From: CAVTWH01 sp963850915
GTDB lineage: Bacteria; Actinomycetota; Actinomycetes; Mycobacteriales; Micromonosporaceae
DNA: 64,000 nucleotides
NCBI GenBank assembly: GCA_963850915.1
Contig: CAWKND010000004.1
Location: forward strand, 372,001-436,000
Direction of reading: 5' to 3'
Shown: positions 47,151 to 54,609 of the stretch, piece after piece
Layout of the letters: each line of letters begins with the position of its first letter
How positions within the stretch are numbered: the first letter of the stretch is position 1
Position numbers and translations under genes: made by a program
The notes under the pieces: model-generated
Told to the model about the DNA's origin: nothing
Database searches by the model: none
The model's input: only the letters and a program-made list of their open reading frames with translations

Positions 47151-47329
47151 GGCTCCAGGGGGTACGAGGCGCGGCACGACTCTCGCATTATCGCAGCCGG
47201 TGGCTCGCGGGTACGACCGCTGCGGATGCCTGATGCTCCCGACCGGTACCGTGCGGGTCCGCGCCGGGTGCGCGGCACGGATAGGCTGGCGTCTCTGCGG
47301 AGGGATGGACGGCGGGAGGACGGATCGGC

Positions 47330-47731
47330 GTGGCGACCAATCAGAGTGTGGTCCGGCGGCTGCCGCTGACCGCCGCCGCGCTGCTCGTCGGCGAGACCCT
47401 CCACCAGCACACCTCGGTACGTGGCGACACCGCTCCCGACCTGCATCCGCTGATCCGCCGGTTCCTGCACGAGCTGCCCATCGAGCAGACCGAGCGCTAC
47501 ACCGGCTGGTGTGCCGAGACGGTACTCATCTCCGACCGGCTCTACGCCGCCGAACGGGCCGGCGGCGCGGCGCTGACCACGGCCAGCGCGCGCTCGCTGC
47601 TCTGGGGCGCCCAGCTTTCGGTGTGCCTGATCGGCCCGGTCGGCGATCCCGCGCACGGCCGGCCGGTCCCGCCCTGTCGCAGCTGCGCCGCGCTGCTGGA
47701 GTGGTTCGGCATTGATTTGGTCGAACAGTGA
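47330..47731 (+). CDS. YwqJ-type deaminase, stand-alone
   Basis: 133-residue protein from GTG 47330, with GGGAGGA upstream. It is almost only a deaminase domain: WCAETVLISDRLYAAE supplies Cys and the catalytic Glu; VPPCRSCAALLEWFGI supplies PCxxC. It lacks a secretion head and repeats, so it resembles an orphan toxin module or a domain donor. It aligns by eye with the deaminase domain of the giant toxin (CAE-VLISDRLY-E and PPC-C). A SUKH-3 gene follows after a tandem-repeat gap, an arrangement known for deaminase toxins and their immunity proteins. Confidence 0.82.
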   Translation: MATNQSVVRRLPLTAAALLVGETLHQHTSVRGDTAPDLHPLIRRFLHELPIEQTERYTGWCAETVLISDRLYAAERAGGAALTTASARSLLWGAQLSVCLIGPVGDPAHGRPVPPCRSCAALLEWFGIDLVEQ

Positions 47732-47838
47732 CGTGGGCCGAGCAGTGACGCGGTCGAACAGTGACGTGGGCCGGGCAGCGAGCCGAGCAGTCAGATGGGC
47801 CGGAACAGCGAGCCGAGCAGTGCAACGGACCGAGCAGT
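47719..47838. repeat. 33-bp tandem repeat anchored on the deaminase stop codon
   Basis: A 33-bp unit, itself two half units, begins at 47,719 and 47,752, then degenerates to about 47,838. The deaminase gene's last codons and stop (GTC GAA CAG TGA) are copied in it; CAGTGA or CAGTCA recurs along the array. Confidence 0.8.
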
Positions 47839-47921
47839 GAGCTGGAGCGTGGCGCTGTCCCGGGGTCCGCGGTCACTGCGGGGCTGGCGGGGCAGGCTGC
47901 GGGCAGCGAAGGAGGACTGCC

Positions 47922-48419
47922 GTGAGTGAGCGGTTTCCAGACGAGGTGGCCGCGGTACTCACCGCCGCCGGTTGGCAGCCCGGCCGGGCCGACCGGCAGC
48001 GCGCCGGTGCGCTCGCCCTCGCGCTCGCCGCGCAGGCCGCCCCGGATGGCCGTCAGCACAGCGTGGTCAACCCGGCCATCGCGGCGTTCAGCGAGTTCGC
48101 GGGCATCGCGGTGACCGGCCCTGAAGTCACCGACGCGGCCGGCGAACAGGTGGCCCGGTCCAGCTTCGTGCTCGATCCGCTGCGGGCGGCGCACAGCGTC
48201 CCGGTCCTGGCCGAGCTGGGGGAGTTGCTGGGGGTACGCCTCACGCCGCTGGGTGTGGAAGGGGAGACCGGCCTGCTCGCCATCGACGAGAACGGGCGGG
48301 TGTTCCTGGTCGACCACACCGCCGACTGGTACCTCGGCCACTCCCTCGACGAGGCGCTCTGCACGCTGATTCTCGGTCGGCTGCCGGCCCGGCTGCGCGA
48401 CGACGGGGAGTGGAGGTGA
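47922..48419 (+). CDS. SUKH-3 family putative immunity protein
   Basis: 165-residue cytosolic protein from GTG 47922 (GGAGGA upstream). SUKH-3 signature is visible: FPDEVAAVLTAAGWQPGRAD near the start, AFSEFAGIAV in the middle, LGVRLTPLGVEGETGLLAIDENGRVFLVDHTADWYLG near the end. It lies 190 bp after a YwqJ-type deaminase gene, so it probably protects against it or against the related domain in the giant toxin. Its end overlaps the next gene as GTGA. It resembles the second half of the SUKH-3 gene at 18,972. Confidence 0.8.
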   Translation: MSERFPDEVAAVLTAAGWQPGRADRQRAGALALALAAQAAPDGRQHSVVNPAIAAFSEFAGIAVTGPEVTDAAGEQVARSSFVLDPLRAAHSVPVLAELGELLGVRLTPLGVEGETGLLAIDENGRVFLVDHTADWYLGHSLDEALCTLILGRLPARLRDDGEWR

Positions 48420-49372
48420 ATCCGCACCCCGCCAGTTCGCGGCCGGTACCCGGGCAGCGGAGTTCTCTAGATCGGGGCGTGCCGACCGACTGGGCGCCGC
48501 AGACCGAGGCGGAGGCGGAGCTGCTCCGCGCGGTCGGCGTCCGCGATCAGCTGGCCTACCTGGAGGCGCTGAGCCAGAGCCCGCTGCTGCTGCCGTTGAC
48601 CAGCCCGGCGGGTGACGGCGTACTGAGCGATGGCGTGCTTTCCGGGCAGGAGCCGGTGCGCTGGGCGACGGTGCTGGTCGACGGTACCCACTACGTACTC
48701 GCGTTCACCTCCCGGCTGGCGATGCCGCCCGGTACCCGTGCCGAGCCGGTACGCATCGCGCCGCTGTTCGACCTGGCGCCCACGCTCGCCGGCTTCGGGT
48801 ACGGGCTGGCGGTCGATCCCGGCCTGCCGATCCAGGTCTTCATGTCCCCGGCGGCCCTGGCCGACCTGCGCGCCTACGAGCCACTGTGGAGCCCGCTGGA
48901 GTCGGCGCTGCGGATGGCCGTGCACGACGCCGATGCGCAGGGGTACGTCAAGGCGCTGCTGGACGGCGCGCTGATCCTGCCGCTGCCCGAGCCCGGGGAC
49001 GGCGAAGCGCCCGTCGCGCCGGCGCCGGGTGGCGACTACTGGAGTTCGGTCGGGCGCAGCGATCCGGTACTCGACCGGTTCTCCCGGGACATCACCGATC
49101 CGGCGTTCCCGTGGTGGCGTACCCGCCGGGTCGACGGCGCACCGGTCATCCTCGCGTTCACCACGCCGGTACGGATGCAGGCGGAGGTCGGCGAGCGTGA
49201 CTGGGTGGAGGTACCGTTCCTCGCCGTGGTCAACGCGTGGCCTGACCGGGAGTGCGCACTGCGGCTGAACCCGGGTGGTACCAACGGAATGGAGTTGACC
49301 GGCGAGGCGCTGGCGGACATGCGCGAGGCCTACCTGACGGCCGTCCGCGAGCAGGGCGTCGAGGGCTGGTAG
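48416..49372 (+). CDS. SseB-like two-domain protein
   Basis: 318 residues from GTG 48416, overlapping the SUKH-3 stop, with GGGGAGTGGAGG upstream; GTG 48410 is the alternative. Two similar halves: ALSQSPLLLPLTSPAG, VRWATVLVDGTHYVLAFTS and IRVRIAPLFDLAPTLA-type blocks, then ALLDGALILPLPEPG, PVILAFTTPVRMQAEVG and FLAVVNAWPDRECALRLNPGG. This is the SseB/enhanced-serine-sensitivity-B N-terminal fold, common next to ESX loci in actinomycetes. Probably an accessory or chaperone-like protein of the secretion system. Coupled translation with the SUKH-3 gene suggests they are made together. Confidence 0.75.
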   Translation: MNPHPASSRPVPGQRSSLDRGVPTDWAPQTEAEAELLRAVGVRDQLAYLEALSQSPLLLPLTSPAGDGVLSDGVLSGQEPVRWATVLVDGTHYVLAFTSRLAMPPGTRAEPVRIAPLFDLAPTLAGFGYGLAVDPGLPIQVFMSPAALADLRAYEPLWSPLESALRMAVHDADAQGYVKALLDGALILPLPEPGDGEAPVAPAPGGDYWSSVGRSDPVLDRFSRDITDPAFPWWRTRRVDGAPVILAFTTPVRMQAEVGERDWVEVPFLAVVNAWPDRECALRLNPGGTNGMELTGEALADMREAYLTAVREQGVEGW

Positions 49373-49401
49373 GTCCCGGCCCCGCGGACAAGTGCCGGCG
49401 G

Positions 49402-50829
49402 TCAGCGCCGGGGTGCGCCGTGGTACTGCAGCTCGGTGCCGGTCGGGGTGAGCCAGGCGTAGCGGTCGGCGCCGCCGCCCAGCAGCGCGAGCATGTCGTC
49501 GGACATCGCCTGGAGCAGATCGCCGCTCTGCGCGGGCAGACCCAGCGTGGGTACCGCGATGCTCGCCTCGGCCGCCGTCAACCGCTGCATGATGACCAGG
49601 TTGCAGTCGGTGAGCGTGTTCGCGTTCTCCGACCCGAGCCGGTGTACCGCCACCATCTGCGTCTGCCACGGGGTGCGCTCGGGCAGCGGGGTGAACCCGT
49701 ACGCCTCCAGCTCGTGAATGATCAGTACCGGCTGCTCGGCTGACGCGGGTACCACCGGCGGCCGCGAATCCGTCCACAGCAGTACCCGGTCGGCCCGTCC
49801 GGTCGCCCACTCGCCGAAGCCCTGCCAGGCGCCGGTGTGCGAGGTCATGATCACCACGCGCGCGCCCAGCGACAGCGCCCGGAACGCGATCAGCCGCTGC
49901 GCCCACACCCCGCCGACCAGGGTCACCCGGGTCGGCTCGGGCCGGAAGAACCGGATGGTCACCGGCGCGCGCTGCTGGTCGATGCCGAGGATCAGGCCGG
50001 TACCGACGCTGGTACTGCGCAACTGGCGCAGCGTCTCGGCGCCGGCCAGGTGCCAGCCGATGCGCAGCCGGTGCAGTTGGTGGGTCAGCGCCCGCCGCCG
50101 GCTCTCCCGCCGGCTGTGCTGGCTGGTCCAGACGGTACCGGTGGGTGGCTCCACCGGCGCGCTGGTGACCGGGGACTGGGCGATCGGTGGGCGGGCGTGG
50201 CGCGGCATCGCGACGGTACCCGCCGTGTCTGCGGCGGCCGCGGCTGTTGTGGCACCCGCGCCCGCCGACTGCGCGGGGGCGTACTGGGCCGGCGCGTACT
50301 GAGCGGGTGCCTGGGCGGGTGCCGACTGAGCGGGTGCCGACTGAGCGGGTGCCGACTGGGCTGGGGCGTACTGCGGCGGTGCGTACTGCGCGGGTGCCCG
50401 ATAGGCGGGGGCGGCCGGCGGCGGGGCGTACTGGGCCGGGGCGGGCGCGGGTGGGGCGGCTGGCCACGGCGCACCGGGCGGCGGGATCTGCACCGTCTCG
50501 CCAGTCGACGGTGCGGGCTGGCCGGTCGACGCGGGTGGCGGCGCGGCAGGCTGCCGAGGCGCCGGCTGCTGCCCGTACGACGGCGGCTGCGCGGACTGCG
50601 CCTGAGCGTAGGACGGCGGCTGCGCCTCGCCATAGGACGGCGGCTGCGTCTCTCCGTAGGACGGTGGCTGCGCGGACTGCGCCTGACGGTAGGGCGGCGG
50701 CTGGGCCGATCCGGGCTGGGCCGATCCGGGCTGGGCTGATCCGGGCTGGGCGGGTGGCGGTTGGGCCGCGGCGGCCGGCCAGTATCCGCCGGTGCGCTGC
50801 TCGGGTGGGGGCGGTGGGGCGGTCGTCAC
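49402..50829 (-). CDS. Pro/Gln/Ala-rich ESX-linked protein
   Basis: 475-residue protein from GTG 50829 (VTTAPPPPPEQRTGG), which overlaps the eccE stop. Residues about 1-220 are disordered repeats: AQPGS units, QPPSYGE units and AQYAP/AQSAP units. Residues about 230-475 form a globular region (QLHRLRIGWHLAGAETLRQLRST, then RALSLGARVVIMTSHTGAWQGFGEWA, and DRVLLWTDSRPPVV). It resembles the C-terminal domain of ESX-associated proteins encoded after eccE in streptomycetes and relatives. The alpha-beta pattern with VVIMTSHTGAW suggests a nucleotide-binding-like fold, but no P-loop is present. Translational coupling to eccE supports a secretion role. Confidence 0.72.
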   Translation of the reverse strand: MTTAPPPPPEQRTGGYWPAAAAQPPPAQPGSAQPGSAQPGSAQPPPYRQAQSAQPPSYGETQPPSYGEAQPPSYAQAQSAQPPSYGQQPAPRQPAAPPPASTGQPAPSTGETVQIPPPGAPWPAAPPAPAPAQYAPPPAAPAYRAPAQYAPPQYAPAQSAPAQSAPAQSAPAQAPAQYAPAQYAPAQSAGAGATTAAAAADTAGTVAMPRHARPPIAQSPVTSAPVEPPTGTVWTSQHSRRESRRRALTHQLHRLRIGWHLAGAETLRQLRSTSVGTGLILGIDQQRAPVTIRFFRPEPTRVTLVGGVWAQRLIAFRALSLGARVVIMTSHTGAWQGFGEWATGRADRVLLWTDSRPPVVPASAEQPVLIIHELEAYGFTPLPERTPWQTQMVAVHRLGSENANTLTDCNLVIMQRLTAAEASIAVPTLGLPAQSGDLLQAMSDDMLALLGGGADRYAWLTPTGTELQYHGAPRR

Positions 50830-52109
50830 TTGGCACCACCGCCGGTCGGCGCGGAGGCGTAGGTGGCCGGTGCCTGCTCGCCGTCGAGCCGGAAGAGCTG
50901 ACCGCCGGCGCTGCGTACCGCCCGGGTCAGGTCCTGGGTCAGCGGGCCGAGCTGCGCGGCCGGGGCGGCCACCCGGACCAGGCAGCGCAGGGCGTACTCG
51001 GTGCCCTCCCGGGCCAGCGTCACGGATACTGTGGCGGAGGCGGCGGTGAGGGTACCCAGCAGCTGCATGATCGTGCCCGGACTGCCGGCGGTCGGCCACT
51101 CCCGTACCCAGAAGGTGGCCTGCGCCAGCTCGCCGCTGTGCCAGGCATTCCAGGTCTCCCGGGTCTGCGTCTCCCGGGTCTTGGTGTCCCGGGTCTTGGT
51201 CTCCCGGGTCTGCGTCTCCCGGGCACGCGCGTCGCCCTCGGCCAGTCCGCAGGCCCGCACCAGCGCGCTGATCGCGCCCTCCGCGGGCAGGATGTGGTGC
51301 GCGATGCCGGCGTCCCGCAGCGACCGGCTGACCTTGCGGATCAGCGCCGCGACCTGGGCCGGGGCGTATTCGCCGTCGGCCCGGCCGGGCAGTCCCAGCT
51401 CGGCGCGGGAGCGCGCCTCCAGCCGCACGGCCACCCAGGTGGTCCGGTCGGCGGGTACCGGCCCGACCTTGTCCCGGAGCTCGACATAGGAGCGGGCGGC
51501 CATGTGCCGGCCGTCGAGGTGGACGTTGGGGGCGGGCACGCTCTGCGTGACGACCTGCAGCACGGCGCCCGGGTGGGTGGTCTCGTCCAGCGCCCGGGCC
51601 AGGACATCCAGGGGTACCCCGGGGCCCTGCTCGCCGAGCATGGTGTCGCCCCCGCCGACCGCGATCACCGCGTACCAGCCGGCCGGGTCGCAGACCACTC
51701 CGATCGGGGCCGCGTCAGCGGTGGCCAGGTCCTGCACGGTGAGGCCCGGGGCGAGTACCCGCAGCGCGGCCACCCGCCCGTCGACGCCCGCGACATCCGG
51801 CCGGGTACGCCGGCGGCGCCGGTATTCCCGGGCGATGAGCCGCTGCTCGTACCACCACCGGCCGCCGTAACGCATGAGTACGGCGGCGACGAGCAGGGCG
51901 GCGGCCAGAACTGCCGCGATGGTCACGAGTACGCCGCCGAGCAGCGCCGCCACGACCCCGAGCACAGCCGCCTGGACCAGGAAGATCTGCAGCACGTGGA
52001 CGGAGCCGAAGTAACCGGGGCGCGGCTTGGCTCGCGGTGCCGAGGTGGGCGGGGGCGCCGCCGGACTCACCCGGGCAACCGCGCGCACGCGCATGGGCGC
52101 TTCGGTCAT
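50826..52109 (-). CDS. eccE: ESX secretion protein EccE
   Basis: 427-residue membrane subunit of the type VII core complex. After about 35 residues of Pro-rich leader come two membrane helices (VLQIFLVQAAVLGVVAALLGG, LVTIAAVLAAALLVAAVLMRY) and the basic RWWYEQRLIAREYRRRRR. The cytosolic domain has the EccE pattern (GVVCDPAGWYAVIAVGG, YVELRDKVGPV, WVAVRLEARSRAELG). Residues about 295-320 are an insertion of TRETQ-type pentapeptides (five units of 15 bp) not expected in the family. The frame is intact, in contrast to eccB, eccC and eccD. It overlaps the following gene by GTGA. Confidence 0.87.
   Translation of the reverse strand: MTEAPMRVRAVARVSPAAPPPTSAPRAKPRPGYFGSVHVLQIFLVQAAVLGVVAALLGGVLVTIAAVLAAALLVAAVLMRYGGRWWYEQRLIAREYRRRRRTRPDVAGVDGRVAALRVLAPGLTVQDLATADAAPIGVVCDPAGWYAVIAVGGGDTMLGEQGPGVPLDVLARALDETTHPGAVLQVVTQSVPAPNVHLDGRHMAARSYVELRDKVGPVPADRTTWVAVRLEARSRAELGLPGRADGEYAPAQVAALIRKVSRSLRDAGIAHHILPAEGAISALVRACGLAEGDARARETQTRETKTRDTKTRETQTRETWNAWHSGELAQATFWVREWPTAGSPGTIMQLLGTLTAASATVSVTLAREGTEYALRCLVRVAAPAAQLGPLTQDLTRAVRSAGGQLFRLDGEQAPATYASAPTGGGAK
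51154..51228. repeat. 15-bp in-frame tandem repeat inside eccE
   Basis: Five head-to-tail 15-bp units start at 51,154, 51,169, 51,184, 51,199 and 51,214 (GTCTCCCGGGTCTGC and variants), encoding ETQTR/ETKTR/DTKTR on the minus strand. Confidence 0.95.
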
Positions 52110-52283
52110 CCGGCTGGTACCCCCAGGGCTCGTCCGCTCCGGTCACTCTCGCTGCGCAGCTTACCGATCCGGCGCCGCTCCGGCGCTCCCTGTACCCGTG
52201 GGCAGCTTCGATATCCGGGGGCCGAGGGGCGGTTGCATGGCGGTACCCCAGCCGCGACCGCTGCGGCGTGGCACGCTCGATGG

Positions 52284-52886
52284 GTGAGCGTACCGCCACC
52301 CGGCTCCACCGTGTCCGGCCCGCGACCCGTACCACGCTGGGTCGCCCCCGCTTTCACGGTACTGGCGCTGGGTACCGTGCCCTGGATCTTCTATCTCGCC
52401 GTCACGCTGCACCCGAACACGCCGACCGTGCACTACCGGGCAGCCTGGGTCGGCTTCGACGTGTTGCTGCTGGTCGGGCTCGCGGCGACCGCGTACTTCG
52501 CCTGGCGGGGCAGCCTGCAGGTGGCGTTCGCGGCCACGGCCACCGCGACCCTGCTCATGGTGGACGCCTGGTTCGACGTGCTCACCACGCCGCGCCGGTA
52601 CGGCCTGGGCGTCGCGGTACTCCTCGCGGTGCTGGTCGAGCTGCCGCTGGCGGCCGTGTGCCTGTGGATCGCCACGCACGCCCGGCAGGTGTTCCGGCGC
52701 CGGGTTCAGCTGCTGGCCAAGCGCGCCCAGCGGGCCGAACGTATCGCGCTGGTCGAGCACGCCGCGGCCGTCGGCGCGGCCCGGGAGGCGGCCACCGCCC
52801 GGGCTGCCGTCGCGCAGGAGGAGGCCGATCGGGAGGTCGCTGCCCGGGAAGCCGCTGCCGCCCGCCCACCGGGCCAGTCGGGCTGA
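52284..52886 (+). CDS. Small integral membrane protein
   Basis: 200-residue protein from GTG 52284 (VSVPPPGSTVSGPRPVPRW); the much longer upstream reading is not coding-like. Four hydrophobic helices are visible (APAFTVLALGTVPWIFYLAV, AAWVGFDVLLLVGLAATAYFA, VAFAATATATLLMVDAWFDVL, LGVAVLLAVLVELPLAAVCLW). A charged C-terminal helix rich in Ala, Arg and Glu (LLAKRAQRAERIALVEHAA) could form a coiled coil. Divergent from eccE. I recognise no family. Confidence 0.7.
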   Translation: MSVPPPGSTVSGPRPVPRWVAPAFTVLALGTVPWIFYLAVTLHPNTPTVHYRAAWVGFDVLLLVGLAATAYFAWRGSLQVAFAATATATLLMVDAWFDVLTTPRRYGLGVAVLLAVLVELPLAAVCLWIATHARQVFRRRVQLLAKRAQRAERIALVEHAAAVGAAREAATARAAVAQEEADREVAAREAAAARPPGQSG

Positions 52887-52977
52887 CCTGCCAGTCCGCG
52901 ACCGCGTCCCCGGTCGTCCGCGATCGGCGGGCGGGAGCGGGGTCGCGGGGCGGTACGGGCGGTGGCACAGTGGCGGC

Positions 52978-53679
52978 GTGCAGTTCCGGCCGATCCCATA
53001 CGCGACCGCCTCCGTATTCGTACTCACCGCCGTCCCGACCACGCTCGGGCTGCTCGCCGGCGATGGGGCACACCGCTTCTGGCGCTACCCGGATGCCGTT
53101 CGCGACGGCGAGTGGTGGCGGCTGGCGACCTCGCTCGTACTGCAGGACGGCGGCGTGGTCGGCGCGGTCTTCAACCTCGCCTGCCTGCTGATCGTCGGAG
53201 TCGTCGTGGAGCGGGCGCTCGGTCCGGCGCGCTGGCTGCTGCTCTACCTGGCCGGTGCGGTGGCCGGCCAGGTAGCGGGCGTGCTCTTCGGTACCGTCGG
53301 CGCCGGCAACTCGATCGCGATCTGCGGGCTGGCCGGCGGGCTGCTCGGCGTGTACGCGCGGCGCGGCGTGGACCGGCTGCCGGCCACGGTGTGCGCCGTC
53401 TACGCCGCGGTGATCGTGAGTACCCAGTTCGGCGGTACCGCCGCGGGAGTTGTCGCCGCCGTGGCGACCGGGCTCGGCATCCAGCTGGTACGCCTGCGCG
53501 ACAAGGTACCCGGCTGGCTGCCGCCGGTGATCGCGCTCGGCTGCGCTGCCTTCCTTGCCGTGGTGGGCAACCTGCACGGCGTGGCGCTGCTCGGCGGTGG
53601 GCTGGTCGGGCTGCTGCTGCCCGCGCCCAACCGGCCCGATCGGCCCGATCGGCGCGCCGAGGCCGCCGTCCGGGCGTAG
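52978..53679 (+). CDS. Rhomboid family protein
   Basis: 233-residue intramembrane protein with about six helices. GEWWRLATSLVLQDGG and FNLACLLIVGVVVERALGPARWLLLYLAGAVAG match rhomboid landmarks. The serine motif appears as GAGNSIAICGLAGGLLG: Ser is at the expected site but GxSG reads GNSI. The partner His is in VVGNLHGVALLGGGLVGLL in the last helix. The core catalytic pair is therefore present with an unusual flank, so activity is uncertain. GTG 52978 start; no strong ribosome site is seen. The next DNA is a DUF11 gene fragment. Confidence 0.8.
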   Translation: MQFRPIPYATASVFVLTAVPTTLGLLAGDGAHRFWRYPDAVRDGEWWRLATSLVLQDGGVVGAVFNLACLLIVGVVVERALGPARWLLLYLAGAVAGQVAGVLFGTVGAGNSIAICGLAGGLLGVYARRGVDRLPATVCAVYAAVIVSTQFGGTAAGVVAAVATGLGIQLVRLRDKVPGWLPPVIALGCAAFLAVVGNLHGVALLGGGLVGLLLPAPNRPDRPDRRAEAAVRA

Positions 53680-53727
53680 CGGCGTTGAGGCGCCCGGGAA
53701 CGGCTCGACGCCGGCCGAAGCGGCGGG

Positions 53728-54561
53728 TGTACGGTCAGCGGCGCGGTGCTGGAGTGCGCGCTCGGCGCGCTGGCGCTCGACGAGGTACGGAGGATCACAG
53801 TCGCCGGTACGGTCACCGGATCCGCGACCGCCTGCGCGGGCGGGGACATCGTGGAGACCGCCACCGGTGGCCGACCCACCGCCCGGGAACTCGCCGGCCG
53901 CCCTCGTGGAGCCGCTGGATGCCGTGTCCGGCAACGACTCCGCGACGGTCACCACGCGCTGCACGGTGCCGGTGGCGCTGTCGGTAACCAAGACCGGCCC
54001 CGACTCCGTCCGGGTGGGGGAGCCGGTGGAGTACCGGATCACCTTGCAGAACACCGGGCCGTACCTCGCGCCGCAGACCGCGATCACCGACGACGTACCG
54101 GCAGCCGTGACCGGGGTGGTGTGGACCTGCACCGTCTCCGACGGGTCAGCATGCTCGCTCCCGCCGGGCAGGGCAACACGGTGCGCACCATCGCCACCAT
54201 CCCGGCCGGCGGCAGCCGGAGCGCTCACCAACACGGCGAGCGCCACGCCATGCCCCGGTGTACTGGCCCCACGGGTACCGCCGCAGTCAGCACGCAGGTG
54301 CTTCCCGTGGTACCTGCCGCCAGCCCGGAGCCGGCCCTGCCCACCACCGGCGGGATGCTGCCCGCGGTGCTGATGGCGTCCGGGGCGGTACTCATCCTGG
54401 GCGCGTTGCTACTGCTGGTGGCCCGTACCGCAGCCGCGTCTGAGCCCGGCCGGCCACCGTCCGCAGGGCTGTCGGCGCCGTGCGCAGGGCTCTCGGCGCG
54501 ACCGGGTGATCGGCCGAGCGGTTTTCGCGATCTGTCCCGCCTGTCACTCCCGGCCCGCTAG
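53728..54561 (+). pseudogene. 3' remnant of a DUF11 surface-protein gene
   Basis: The reading begins in the middle of a DUF11 repeat (CTVSGAVLECALGALALDE) with no start or signal peptide, and moves between two frames near 53,890, 54,165, 54,215 and 54,270. Blocks SVTKTGPDSVRVGEPVEYRI and WTCTVSDGSACSLPPG closely match the next gene. The C-terminus has a sortase-type signal, EPALPTTGGMLPAVLM, then a membrane helix and a basic tail. The 5' truncation is real; the frame changes may be sequence errors. It looks like the leftover of a tandem duplication of the following gene. Confidence 0.7.
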
Positions 54562-54609
54562 CCTCGGAGTTAACGAAATGGACATATGCTGGCATAGGGG
54601 TCGTACGCA

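Noticed and set aside
50187..52886. 899-residue plus-strand ORF across eccE
   Set aside because: Most of it is antisense to eccE and the Pro-rich gene; only the part from GTG 52284 has coding character and membrane helices.
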